A stretch of DNA of 64,000 bases from JADLHS01 sp020848635 (lineage in GTDB: Bacteria > Verrucomicrobiota > Verrucomicrobiia > Limisphaerales > JADLHS01), in the NCBI GenBank assembly GCA_037044975.1, contig JBAOIL010000030.1, forward strand, positions 517,896 to 581,895. Reading direction: 5' to 3'. Of the stretch, positions 27,557-38,081 are shown piece by piece. Numbering within the stretch: the stretch's first letter is position 1; the number at the start of each line of letters is the position of its first letter. Both the position numbers and the translations under genes were made by a program. The notes below the pieces were generated by a model that saw only the letters and a list, made by a program, of their open reading frames with translations, made no database searches and had not been told where the DNA came from.

Positions 27557-28634
27557 ATGAAACGTCGTTACATCCTCTACCGCCGCAAACGCGGCGGCAT
27601 GTTCTACATCGAAGATACCGAAACCCGAAAGCAGGAAAGCACCGGCACGCGGAATCGCGCCGAGGCCACGTCGCTGCTCAACGCCCGCAATGAATCCATC
27701 CGCCAGCCGCAACTGAATCTCCAGATCGCCAAGGCATATCTGGCCGGAACGGATTCAGGCGTCGCCACCCGGACCTGGCAACACGCCCTTGATGCCATCG
27801 TCGAGACCAAGAGCGGCTCAACCCAGGATCGCTGGCGGCGGGCGGCGAAAGAGACCGCGTTGGATCACATTCGCCAGCGTGTGATTCTTGAAACGCAGGC
27901 CGAGCACCTGTTCGCGTGTCTCAAGGCGGGCACGGTCAGCACAAATGTCCATCTGCGGAAACTGCACAACTTCTGCCTTTCAATGAACTGGCTGCCGTGG
28001 CCGCTCATTCCGAAACGCCTCTGGCCGGAAGTGCGCTTCAAGGAAAGACGCGCCATCACCAGCGAAGAGCATCAGCTCATCATTGAGCGGGAAAAGAACC
28101 CGGAGCGGCGCAGCTTCTACGAACTGTGCTGGCATCTCGGCGGTTCGCAAACCGACATCGCCAATCTCAAGGCGGAAGACATTGACTGGCCCAACCAAAC
28201 CATCGCCTACGCCCGGCAGAAAACCGGCAGTCTGGCCATGATTCATTTCGGCCCGGACATTGAAGCCATCTTGCGGCAAATGCCGGCAACCGGCCCGTTG
28301 TTTCCCTACCTGCAATCCGTTCGCTGTGGCGACCGCGCCACGGAATTCAAGCAACGCTGCGATGGATTGGGCATCAAAGGCGTGTCGCTGCACTCTTACC
28401 GCTATGCTTGGGCCGAACGGGCGAAGACAGTGCGGCTATCCCGAGCGTTTCGCGCAAGAAGCCCTCGGACACAACAGCAAGGCCATTCACCGTGCCTACG
28501 CCCGCAAAGCGCAGGTCAGACTGCCTTCGTTGGAAAGCTACGAAAAGCAAAACGTGGAAGGCCGCATCATTCCGTTGCGCCCGCCCCTGCCCAAGCCCGA
28601 GAGGAATGGCCACGCGATTTCCGCGGCGGGTTAG
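27557..28634 (+). CDS. Tyrosine recombinase/integrase, one frameshift
   Basis: ATG 27557 (MKRRYILYRRKRGGMFYIED) is chosen over an upstream in-frame opening. A SAM-like core-binding region spans residues about 30-180. The catalytic domain has HSYRYAWAERAK (box II His-x-x-Arg). After an extra G at about 28430 the frame carries FAQEALGHNSKAIHRAYARK with the nucleophilic Tyr. The box I arginine region reads ELCWHLGGSQTDIANLKAED, so the first Arg is not obvious. It should mediate site-specific integration at tRNA-Cys. Confidence 0.85.
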
Positions 28635-28686
28635 CACAAGACTCAACCGCCAGCGCCGACGGAAAAAAAGCTTAAACTATTTTTCA

Positions 28687-28811
28687 CCTTGCAAACATTG
28701 GATGAAAATCGGTGTCGAAGCGGCAAACCCGCCAAGTCACCCCGCGTAAAATCAGCGTGCTTTTGTGTCAAGTGCCGGCGGTAACAGCGGTTTTGTTCAA
28801 TGTTTGCAAGG
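28687..28811. repeat. 14-bp perfect inverted repeat between integrase and next gene
   Basis: CCTTGCAAACATTG (28687-28700) and CAATGTTTGCAAGG (28798-28811) are exact inverse copies 97 bp apart, in a non-coding stretch of 270 bases. The placement suits accessory-protein arm sites or an origin-like structure. Confidence 0.55.
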
Positions 28812-28904
28812 CTTCGGTTGCCAAATTCGCAGTTCAACAAAAGTGCGCCTGATAAAATGGTGGCGTCGTTGAATGAATCAGCGACGCAACCGAGAAAGCA
28901 AATT

Positions 28905-29132
28905 ATGGAAACAACTGAAATGACGGACACACTTAAAAGCATCAACACAACTCCACATCTTTGCCGGAGCAAGGTGAAACAAACCGCGCTGGAAATTGCC
29001 TCCGCGATCCGACCCACCAATAAATTCAGCCGGGTTGGCATGAGCTTCGTTGAACGCATCGAAGCGAAGGTCCGCGCTGCCATCCGTGAGGAGGTCAGGA
29101 TTCATCCCAGCAAAGGCAAGACCCTATTGTGA
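28905..29132 (+). CDS. Small hypothetical protein
   Basis: ATG 28905 is preceded by GAGAAAGC and gives 76 residues (METTEMTDTLKSINTTPHLC onward) with a basic helical C-terminal half. It reads in the integrase direction and might be an excisionase or regulator, but no HTH is convincing. Confidence 0.4.
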   Translation: METTEMTDTLKSINTTPHLCRSKVKQTALEIASAIRPTNKFSRVGMSFVERIEAKVRAAIREEVRIHPSKGKTLL

Positions 29133-29163
29133 TTCGTCCAGCCGATGCGTTGAAGCGTTTGCC

Positions 29164-29499
29164 TCATGCGCGCCCGCCAGTCTTTTGCTTGCGGGCGTTG
29201 CGTTCCCGCCAGTAGCTGGCAATGGCATCGCTGGCGCGGGCGAGCCATTTCTCGTCGCGGCGGAATTGTTCCAGCGTTTCGGTGGCAAAGAACTTCGTGC
29301 TGTTGCGGGCAGGATGGCCGAGCGGTTTCAACAAGCCTGCTGTTACGAGCCTGGGAATCTCGTGCGGTTCAAAACCGAGAAACCACGCCGCCTGGGTGGC
29401 ATCGAGCCGGGCGGGAACGACTTTCCAACTGAGAAATTCGGTTTGTTGGGCGGTGATGTTCATACGATTGATGGGGTTGATGGTCAGGTCGGTTGACAA
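29164..29499 (-). CDS. Small winged-helix-like protein of the element
   Basis: The 111-residue product contains LDATQAAWFLGFEPHEIPRL followed by VTAGLLKPLGHP, the layout of MerR/excisionase-type HTH_17 proteins. A short helical tail (DEKWLARASDAIASYWRERN) follows. It overlaps the end of the XRE gene upstream by 16 bases, suggesting coupling. It may control excision or transfer. Confidence 0.6.
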   Translation of the reverse strand: MSTDLTINPINRMNITAQQTEFLSWKVVPARLDATQAAWFLGFEPHEIPRLVTAGLLKPLGHPARNSTKFFATETLEQFRRDEKWLARASDAIASYWRERNARKQKTGGRA

Positions 29500-29786
29500 T
29501 TTTGCCGACGGCTGCCGGACGTTTCCATTGTTTGGTCAACAATCATTTCGTCGAAGGACAGGTCGGGCAAAATGTCCGCAACTTTGACCCCAAGAGAATA
29601 GGCGATGAGCTGGATGCAATAGGCCGGCACGTCGTCCCGTCCGGTTTCCCAATTGGCGATCACATTGCGCGTTATCGGCGCGTGCAGAGCTTGGAAGCAG
29701 GCCGTTAGTTCCTCCTGAGTAATCCGCTGTCGGTGGCGCAGCTCACAGATGCGTCGTCCAACCGGATACTGGATTTTTGGGTTCAT
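29484..29786 (-). CDS. XRE-family regulator
   Basis: ATG 29786 starts a 100-residue protein with a XRE HTH (RRICELRHRQRITQEELTAC then ITRNVIANWETGRDDVPAYC) and a short acidic C-terminus. The same frame is open upstream into the end of the methylase/helicase, so a fusion cannot be excluded. I read that as a lost stop caused by an indel near 29830. Confidence 0.7.
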   Translation of the reverse strand: MNPKIQYPVGRRICELRHRQRITQEELTACFQALHAPITRNVIANWETGRDDVPAYCIQLIAYSLGVKVADILPDLSFDEMIVDQTMETSGSRRQNCQPT

Positions 29787-29839
29787 ACATGAATGGCCGC
29801 CCCGCGCGAGCGCCGGGGCGAATGGGTTTGGGTTTGATT

Positions 29840-32800
29840 CTCGGAAATCTTTTGTTCGCTCGTCGCCGGCGGAAACGGCTTCCACCTGGCTCGGCGCTTG
29901 GTTCTTGGTGAGGTCGAGTTTTTCCTCAATCTCACTCTGGCGACGGGTCAGTTCCTGATAACGCTCCTCGCGCTCGAACTGCGCGCCGACTTTGTTCGCC
30001 AAGCTCTTTGACGCGCTTGTGGGCATCGGTGATGTCCGACTCCAATCGTTCGTCGCGCGTTCCTCAAATCCCTGAACCGTCGCTTCCAGTGAGCGAATCG
30101 TGCCGAGCGCCGTGTCTGTGACCCTAGCGCGCGTAACTGTTCTTGCCGCGCACGACCATTTCGGCGGTGTTGTTGAAGCTGGGACGCAGGAACAAATCGA
30201 AACCCGGCGAAGCGTCCGATATCGCACGTCGTCGCCAAAACGCGCTCTTCAGTTTTTCCGCCCGGCGCATGATCAACTCACCGGCAATGCCCCGGTTGTT
30301 GGATTCCTGCCCGTCGAGTTCGATGCGGAATTTATCGCCTGACGTGTCCTGCCGGACGCGCAATGTCCTGCCGCAGATTTGTGAGGCGCGTGGTGAACGA
30401 TTTCCGCATCCTCGTGCGAGCGGCGGAGATTGGTGCGGATGCGGTATTGCTCCTCGGCGTGGGCGGAACGCAGCCGCGTGAGGCGGATCAACTCCGCGTC
30501 CACCTGGGCTTTCTCAATCACCAGCGGATTGCCGGATGCGATGGCTTTCACCTCGGCGTAGGTCAACGCGGCGGAGTCCAAGTCCTCAAGCCGGCGAATG
30601 GTCATGTCGCCGCTCATCACCTGGGCGATGAACTTCGCCTTCGTCTCCAAGCGTCTGCCACATGTAGGCGTCAAAGCTGCCCTCGGTGACGTAGCGGAAA
30701 ACCTGCACGACGGAATTCTTGTTTCCCTGCCGGAGAATGCGCCCCTCGCGCTGCTCCACGTCGGCCGGTCGCCACGGCGCGTCCAAGATGATGCAAGGCA
30801 ATCAACCGTTCCTGCACGTTCGTCCCCGAACCCATTTTCTGCGTGCTGCCGAACAGGACGCGAACTTTGCCCGCACGCACGTCACGGAACAGCGTCAGCT
30901 TGGAAGCGTCGGAATCGTAATCCTGAATGAAGGCGATTTCAGCGTTCGGGCATGCCGAGTCTTTCCAGCTTCTGCGCCATGTCGTCGATAGACGGAGAAG
31001 CCCTTGTCTTTCGGCGTGGAGAGGTCGCAAAACACAAGCTGGGCGGAACGCTCCGGCTTGGACTCCTGCCAGATGTCGATGAATGTTTTCGACCGCCAGA
31101 TTCACCTTGCCCTGCGGTTCGTCCGGTGCGGCACGGCTTCATCAGCCGGAGATCCAAAGCCGCCTTCCGCCCCTCCGACGTGATTTTCAGCATGTTGTCT
31201 TCGCTGCGGATCAACCCGGCCGTTTTTCAATCGCTCGGCGCGGGCCGCGAGCGATTGCACGAACTCCTTCAGCTCCTCCGTGGCTGGCGCATTGCGGATG
31301 GTCGGGCTTTTCGCCGTCCAGCTTTGGGCGCGGCAGATTCAGCATCGCGGCGGTCTGCACGTCGGCGGACTGGCGGAACATCTGCATCAATTCCGGCACG
31401 TTGATGAACCGCGCGAAGCGCGTGTTCAGCCGGTAGCCTGCGCCGTCCGGCGAAAGTTCCATCGCCGTCACCGGCTCGCCGAACGTCGCCGCCCACGAAT
31501 CGAAGTGATGCAGGTTGTGCTTCTTCAACGCGTCGTGCTGGAGATACCGCTGCATGGTGAACATCTCGGCCATGCTGTTGGCGATGGGCGTGCCGGTGGC
31601 GAACACCACGCCGCCCCCGCCGTTGAGCGACTGGACGTGCCGCACCTTCAAGATACATATCGAAGGCCCGCTCGCTCGCCGTCTGCGGCAGTCCGGCAAT
31701 GCGCGTCATCTTGGTGACGTAAAACAGATTTTTGAAGTAGTGCGCCTCGTCCACGAACAGTCGGTCCACGCCGAGTTCCTCAAAGGTCAGCGTGTTGTCC
31801 TTCTTGTGTTCGGCAGCGAGCGCTTGCAGTTTGGCTTCCAGCCGCTTCTTGGCCTTCTCCAATTCCTTCACCAAGCGGCGATTCGGAACTGTCCGCGTGC
31901 TGCCGCTTGATCATCTCCAACTCGTGAAGCTGCTCCTCGAAGAACCGTTCCTGCGTTTCGCGCGACAGCGGGATGCGCTCGAAACCGGAGTGCGTGACGA
32001 TGACGGCATCCCAATTGCCGGTGGCGATGCGGCTGAAAAGCTTCTTGCGGTTCTGCGACTCGAAATCCTCCTTGCCCGCGACCAGGATGTTTGCGCCCGG
32101 ATACAGCGTGAGCAACTCGGTGGAGAACTGGCCGAGCATGTGATTGGGGACGGCGAACATCGGCTTGCGGGCAAGGCCGAGCCGTTTCAATTCCATCGCG
32201 GCGGCGACCATCGTGTAGGTTTTGCCCGCGCCGACGACGTGGGCCAGCAGCGTGTTCGGCGTTTGCAGAATGCGCCAGACGCCGGCCTTCTGGTGTCGCG
32301 TGCAAGCTGAATCGCCCCGCTCGCGCCGGGCAGCGTCAGGTGGTCGCCGTTGAACGTGCGGACGCGCGTGTGATTGAACGTGTCGTTGTAGAGGCGGCAG
32401 AGCCGTTCCCGGCGCGAGTCGTCCGACCAAACCCATTCCTTGAACCGCTCCTTGATGCGCTCCTGCTTTTCGCGGGCGGCCTCGGTCGCCTGCGCGTTGA
32501 CGACGGGCTTTTTCGTCCACCGTGTCATAGACCGTGGGCGTTTTGAGATTGAGCGCGTCCTCGATGAGTTCGAGCGCCGTGTAGCGGTCAGTGCCCCAAT
32601 CCGTCGTGTTGGCCGTTGCGCCCTTGGCTTCCCAATTCGCGTTGATGTGCCACGCGCCGAGCGCGTGGATGTGGCCGATCTCGACGCCGGACGGAATGTT
32701 GAGCAGCTCGTTGGTGAACTGCTTCACGTCCTCGGGCGGCAGCCAGGCCGCGCCGAGCCGCACGTCAATCTCGGTGGCCGCCAGGTCTGCTGGCTGCACC

Positions 32801-34640
32801 GATTTCAACGCCTCGACGTTCTCGGCAAAGCGCGGGTCGGTCACGGCGGCGGCGTCCGCGACCGCCAGCTTTTCACGCACGTTGCCGGAGAGATATTGGT
32901 CGTCGGTCTCCCACTGGTTCGTTTGTGGGTTGCAGAAAGATGACGCCCTTCAAGTCGGGCAGGAATTCCGCCACCGGTTTGTTGAGCAAGCCGGCCATGT
33001 GGTCGAGGTCAACGCAACCGTGCTCGTTCAAGGTGACGAGCAACGCCTCCTTCGGCGTGCCGACGGACTCGACCGGCTGCCGGTGATGAATCGTCCGCTC
33101 GGTGAAAATGGTGGCCTTGGTCGCCCGCTTCGTTTCGTCGTTGTAATTCTCCAGCGAGAGCAGCAACGGCAAATCCGGGTCGCCGTCGAAGGCGCGCTGG
33201 TTGGCGCGGAGATTCACCGGACCAAAGCGCCCGACAAACCGGTCGTAAGCCATGGTTGAGTTGCTGCCGCGTTTCGACGACGCGTTCCTCGGCGCTGCCG
33301 TCCATCTGCGACGCGCAGACAATCGCGCACCGCATCCCGCACCGGAATCAAATGCCGCGAATGCGCGAGCGCGTCTCGGCGGGCAGGTCGGTGAGCGGAC
33401 GCAGAACATTTTCCTCGCGGATGCAGACCATGCCGTCGTGCAGACAGATAGGCGTTCGGGTTTGACGAAATCCGGGCGCGGGAATGGTTTGCTTCGAGCG
33501 TCGGCTCGGCGATCTTGTGCGACTGCGCCTCGATAAATGCCCTGCGGCAAGCTGCTCGACCGCCTGCGCCAGCGCGTCCGCCAAGATTGCGGCCGTCCGG
33601 TTCCAGCGTCGGCTCGTTGTCGCCGATACATCCGCACCGGTGAGACGCATTTGGCCGAGCATCATTTCCGGGCGGGCGGCGAAGTATTCGTTGATGCGTG
33701 AATGCTTCGCCGATGTCGTTGGTGTAAGCTCGCGGTCTCCTTCCAAGCCGGGCCGGTGGGTGCTTCGCCGGGGCGCAGCTTGCGGAGCATGACGATGTCG
33801 GTCGTGACTTCCGTGCCGGCGTTCTTCTTGAAGGCGTCGTTCGGCAGACGAATTGCGCCGAGCAACTCCGTGCGCGTGGAGAGCAGTTCACGCAGCGTCG
33901 AGTCCAGCTTGTCCATCGTGCCGCGTGAAGTGATGAACATGATCAGACCGCCGGGGCGCACTTTTTCCAGCGCGGCCGCGAAGAAATAATCGTGGATGGG
34001 AAACTTGTAGTTGTTCCAACGCGGGTCGTGGACGGTGTAATCGCCGAACGGGACGTTGGAAATGGCGAGGTCGTAAAATCCGTCGGCGAGTTTGGTCTGC
34101 TCAAACGGCTGGGCGCGAATATCCGCGTCGGGATAAAGCGCCTTGGCGATGCGAGCGGTCAGCGGATCAATCTCGATGCCGGTGACGGTCGAGCGGCGGA
34201 GCATGTCTTCGGGCATGAGGCCGACGAAGTGGCCGATGCCGCACGCGGGTTCCAGCACGCGCCCGCCCTTGAATCCGAACCGCTCGGCGGCGCGATACAT
34301 CGCGCCGATGACGGTCGGCGCGGTGTAATGGGCGTTGAGGGTGGTGGCGCGGGCGGAACGATGTTCTTCATCGGACAGAATTTCCGAAAGCTGGACTTGC
34401 TCCTTGCGCCAGTCCGTGTTGTCCACGTCGAACACCTGGGGCATCGCGCCCCAGCCGACGTATTTCACGAGCGCGGCCTTTTCCTCGGCGGTCGCCGGGC
34501 GTTCCTCGGCATCCAGCTTCCGCAGCGTTTGGATGGCCTCGATGATTCTGCTGAAACTTCTGCTTCGGTCCGCCTTCACCGAGCCGGTCGGCTTCGGTGA
34601 TGCGGTAGCTGTTGAGATTCCTCGGCGGTTCTTCCTGATG
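29840..34640 (-). pseudogene. Giant DNA methylase plus SNF2-type helicase, broken by many indels
   Basis: About ten same-strand fragments in three frames read as one protein of roughly 1,600 residues. First comes an N6-adenine methylase (LEPACGIGHFVGLMPEDMLR; NVPFGDYTVHDPRW). Next is a long linker, then a superfamily 2 helicase with VVGAGKTYTMV (Walker A), FVDEAHYFKN (motif II) and VVFATGTPIANSMAE (motif III). QREGRILRQGN (motif VI) follows. Proteins of this build occur on plasmids, ICEs and phages and are discussed as anti-restriction or DNA-protection factors. The breaks are short-range and the sequence between them is conserved, so the gene may be intact in the organism. Confidence 0.75.
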
Positions 34641-34659
34641 ACGCGCTGGTGGCCGACTG

Positions 34660-34915
34660 CTAAGTCTCTTCGGGCGGGAGCAGGATGTATTTCTCCCGCA
34701 CCATCTCCCACGCCTGCGTCGTGGGCCTGCTGCGCCGTTGATCCCTGCTGCATCAAATCCGTTCGCAGCGTGGCCATTTCGTCCTTCGTCTTTTCCTCCG
34801 CCTCCAGAAGCATCTGGTGCAGGAGCCCCTTCCGTTCCAGTTCGCGAACCATTTTCGGGCGGTGTTCGCGCCAGTGTTTCTCGGCCATCCGGCCGTATTG
34901 TGTCAGTGGTGTCAT
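34660..34915 (-). CDS. TnpV-like small protein, one frameshift
   Basis: From ATG 34915 the frame reads MTPLTQYGRMAEKHWREHRP and on. After removal of one base near 34715 it ends AWEMVREKYILLPPEET at a TAG, about 85 residues. The pattern resembles the TnpV family often found beside element helicases. Another frame over the same bases (NQQLDLFSTRRPTHDTTDTI onward) could be a disordered N-terminal extension of the methylase/helicase. Only one is likely real. Confidence 0.5.
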
Positions 34916-35018
34916 GGGTCGGCCTTCGCGTTGAGAACAGGTCAAGCTGCTGGTTTAATGCTACATGGTTTCGCCGGGGGGCCATGTTTTTCTTTGGGTA
35001 GTCCGGTCGCATTGCGGT

Positions 35019-35246
35019 TCACGATCGAAAGAGTTCGGCGATTTCCACTTTCAATGCCTTGGCGAGGAAGAAGACGTGTTTGTCCGTGGCCACATACTTC
35101 TGCAATTCGATATTGCTGAGCACATCGCGGGTGATGCCGAAGAAGTTGAGGACCTCGACCTTCGCTACCAGCATATTTTGGGTCAGTTTTCGTTGATACC
35201 GAAGTCGGGCCACATTGCGTCCGATGAGATTGGCGTCGCGTCGCAT
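35019..35246 (-). CDS. Small XRE-family regulator
   Basis: The 75-residue product is a single HTH_3 domain: GRNVARLRYQRKLTQNMLVA then ITRDVLSNIELQKYVATDKH. It is the upstream gene of the minus-strand block holding the methylase/helicase, and a perfect palindrome lies 42 bp ahead of its start. Autoregulation of this operon is likely. Confidence 0.7.
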   Translation of the reverse strand: MRRDANLIGRNVARLRYQRKLTQNMLVAKVEVLNFFGITRDVLSNIELQKYVATDKHVFFLAKALKVEIAELFRS

Positions 35247-35287
35247 AATCGTTTTTCTCTGTTATAGGCTTATGGGTCCTCCGCCGG

Positions 35288-35302
35288 GTGTGCCTGGCAC
35301 AC
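35288..35302. promoter_or_regulatory. 15-bp palindromic operator candidate
   Basis: GTGTGCC-T-GGCACAC is perfectly symmetric and lies between the XRE gene (minus) and the 376-residue gene (plus). The remainder of 35247-35661 holds no gene that I can support. Confidence 0.6.
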
Positions 35303-35661
35303 AAGATTGAATGCGGGGCGGGAAGATCTTAGAAAGGGCGGCAATCGTGTAAGCCGTGCGGCAGCGACAATGCGGACGCCCACGTCAAACCTGCGACCAA
35401 CCGCCCGGAAATGACCGGCTGGGTGGTCATAACTGAAAACGCTGAACGAGGTCTCGGTTTTCATATTTGGAATGGCTTTTAGTTCGCGTCCAATATTGAA
35501 GTTCGGTCTCACACTGCCAACCGATGTTTGCGGCCACGATCCGGCGGGCGGCGTGACGCGGGGAGGACCAGTTCGGCGTCATGTTCGGCGGGCGGAAACG
35601 GCCACAATCTGTCCCTTGAATGACCCTTCAAAAGTAGGAGGCGCTGGGATAGATTGGCGTC

Positions 35662-36792
35662 ATGCCGACAAAACCCGCATTACGCCTGAGCCGGTTGATC
35701 GCCAGTGAAACCGGAAAAGATGGTATTAAGTTGAATCGCCTGACGGCCCTCATCAATGAGGCCAATCGGGAAGCCGGGACCAATTGTTACGTCAACCGCC
35801 GCATGCTGGCCAACATCCGGGACAATCCGGGGAAAATCGGATTGACGTTGAATGGTCTGATTGCCTTCAACACCTATTATCGGCCGCGCGGGTTGGGATT
35901 GCAGCAGTTGCCCATTTTGGAGACCCAGGGGGTATTGGAGCCCCTGATGGATGCGCAGCGGGTGGTGTTCATGCTGGGCGCCCGACCCCGGCCGGAAGAA
36001 CGGCGCAACGATATTAGTCTCTGGGATACCAAATCGCAGGCCGAGTTGTTGACCCAGGCCTCCCGGCTCGATGTCCACCGTGAGTTTGATATTGAGCCCG
36101 TGCTGTGGCGAACGCCCATCGACCCGGCCGCAATCCACCGCGAACGCTGGCACCGCATCCTGGAAGAGGATCAGGCCTCGGTCATTTCCATCGGTTCACC
36201 GCTCGCGTCCCTGAGCAGCGAGGTGATGCTTGCGCGCATGTTCGGGGTGGAGCAGTTTAAGGGGCCACGCTTTCGATCCGGCAGACAGGTGCCGTTTTTC
36301 TTCGTCTGGCTGCCCAAGTCGATTCAGCACTTTTGCAGCTCCTTTGCGCTGACCTGGCGCGAGCTACATGTAGAACACGCTGCGCTGGCGACCCGCGTGA
36401 AGCGCAACCAAACCGCCGCCTTTCTGCTCGAAGGCAAGCCGCATGTGGTTCCGGCGGAAGGCAAGGCTTGGACCATGTACGGCATTATTGCCGCCCAGCG
36501 CCGGGCGGCGGGCAACGTGTGGTTGGTCGTATCCGGACTGACCGGGCCAGCCACCTACGGAGTGACAACGATGGTCAAAGAAATCAGTGCCGAGCTGCCT
36601 TGGTCCAAGGGGAAGCACTCAAAAGTTCTATGGCTGCCGGTGAAGGTGAAAATCAAAGCCGGCCAAACCACGCCCTGGAGCGGCGACACCCGCGAGGTCG
36701 TGGAAGCCGTGTTCGATGGCGAACCGCGGCTGTGGTCGGAGGACACCGAACTTGCGTCTGAGAAGCTGGCGGGAAAACAATCCGCAGGCTGA
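35662..36792 (+). CDS. Uncharacterised two-part protein of the element
   Basis: ATG 35662 has GTAGGAGGCG about 25 bases upstream, rather far. The 376 residues start with a helical, HTH-like segment (KLNRLTALINEANREAGTNC; YVNRRMLANIRDNPGKIGLT, residues 22-65). Residues about 100-330 are an alpha/beta domain with VISIGSPLASLSSEVMLARM and GNVWLVVSGLTGPATYGVTT. These look like the two halves of a nucleotide- or ligand-binding Rossmann-like fold. I do not recognise the family. It stands alone on the plus strand among minus-strand operons and is intact. It could be a ligand-responsive regulator or a defence sensor. Confidence 0.6.
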   Translation: MPTKPALRLSRLIASETGKDGIKLNRLTALINEANREAGTNCYVNRRMLANIRDNPGKIGLTLNGLIAFNTYYRPRGLGLQQLPILETQGVLEPLMDAQRVVFMLGARPRPEERRNDISLWDTKSQAELLTQASRLDVHREFDIEPVLWRTPIDPAAIHRERWHRILEEDQASVISIGSPLASLSSEVMLARMFGVEQFKGPRFRSGRQVPFFFVWLPKSIQHFCSSFALTWRELHVEHAALATRVKRNQTAAFLLEGKPHVVPAEGKAWTMYGIIAAQRRAAGNVWLVVSGLTGPATYGVTTMVKEISAELPWSKGKHSKVLWLPVKVKIKAGQTTPWSGDTREVVEAVFDGEPRLWSEDTELASEKLAGKQSAG

Positions 36793-36869
36793 AATGGTTG
36801 TTGGAAGGTCGCAGGTCTTCGCGTGGAAGTTTCCGCCCCGGTGCGAGGCGCCCGGAAGCGACTCGGAAG

Positions 36870-37154
36870 TCAATCGCTGCGGAATTCATCATCAAGCGAA
36901 CTTCCGTGGCAGAAATCGTGGCCGTCCCGGAAGAGCCAATGCTCGCGCTCGATCGCTCGCTTCGGTGGCAGACCAAGCGGCAGGATCACCACCGAGATTT
37001 CATGGTCCGCATGTTTGCGGCGACGGGTGAACATCCACACGAGCACCACCGCGCAGACGACCACGAAACCGGCAAACAAATAGTCACCCTGTTCTTGAAT
37101 CAAACGGTCCAAGAACTTCGTCACACGTGCCAGATAGAAAACCGGGTGTTGCAT
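36870..37154 (-). CDS. Small single-pass membrane protein
   Basis: The 94-residue frame starts 18 bases after the AbiEii-like gene. It has one membrane helix (YLFAGFVVVCAVVLVWMF, residues about 25-42) followed by a basic stretch (TRRRKHADHE). The last 30 residues look less natural, so the true end may be earlier. It may be part of the AbiE operon; such a partner is not standard. Confidence 0.45.
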   Translation of the reverse strand: MQHPVFYLARVTKFLDRLIQEQGDYLFAGFVVVCAVVLVWMFTRRRKHADHEISVVILPLGLPPKRAIEREHWLFRDGHDFCHGSSLDDEFRSD

Positions 37155-37172
37155 AGATGGGGTGGGTTGCGA

Positions 37173-38081
37173 TCAGTTTTGGTACCAGCGATTTCTTTTC
37201 CACGTTGCGGGGAGCGGCTTCCCGTTTACCGCCGATTCCAGCGGCCGCTCCAAAAAGCCAACCAATAATTGAACGACGGAAGCAAGTGCCGGCGGCTCAT
37301 CCTTGAGGCCGGCCTTTTTCCAAAACGCCTGCCAGCCGCGCATTTTCGCCGGGTCCGTTGCGAACATGGGCGTCAGACCGGCTGGCAGCCCTTCTGGAAA
37401 CGCAGTGCCACGGCGGGCAAATGTCCCCGCGATGGACTTGGCAAGCAACGCGCCTTCAAAGGGGAATTTTTGCGCGAGAAAGTGCAGGTCGAAATAATCT
37501 TTGAAACGCGAGTTCAACATTCCGAGCTTCACAATCGCCTCCAGTTTCTCGGCCACGACGGTTTCGCGCGCATACGCCCGCAACTTGGGTGCGGCCATGC
37601 CCAGCAGGACGGGAAAGGTGATTTCCTCCGGCGCCACGGGCAGCGCGTCGCCAAAACCAACATCCACCTGCAACGGGACAATGGCCTTGCCAATGGTCGC
37701 CCGCAGCTTCACCCGGATGCCGGCATATTCATCCTGCGCGCGAATGTCCTCGCACACCACCGAGCGCGCATCGAAATCAACGCCATCGGCTTCGACCTCC
37801 AGCCGGCACAACTCTTTGAAAATTTCCGCCAATCGTTCTGGCGGTCGGATGCCCGAAGCCGAGCAGATCCAAATCCCGGGTGACGCGGTGCAGCCCCGGT
37901 TCCCAGAGCGCGAAGAGCATCGCCCCTTTCAAGATGAACTGCTCGCGATGGTTGGGAACGGGACAAGCCGGTAAAGCAGGCGCTCCAGCGTGAAACGCAC
38001 CAGCAGCACGTTGAAATCCTCGCCGGTTTTCGCGCGGCGTTGGGCCAGACGGGCATGAATTGAAGCGGCAAGATTTTTCAT
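37173..38081 (-). CDS. AbiEii-type nucleotidyltransferase toxin, frameshifted
   Basis: ATG 38081 overlaps the AbiEi stop (ATGA). The protein opens MKNLAASIHARLAQRRAKTG, then needs two indel corrections (near 37960 and 37860). After these it continues to KELCRLEVEADGVDFDARSV and TVVAEKLEAIVKLGMLNSRF, which is KDYFDL-type AbiEii/DUF1814 sequence. AbiEii is a GTP-binding nucleotidyltransferase-like toxin that blocks growth on phage infection. It is neutralised by AbiEi, mainly through repression. The pair stabilises mobile elements. Confidence 0.8.

Noticed and set aside
29484..30227. XRE regulator fused to the C-terminus of the methylase-helicase
   Set aside because: The frame is continuous, but a separate ATG at 29786, an independent HTH fold and the many indels nearby make a lost stop codon more likely.
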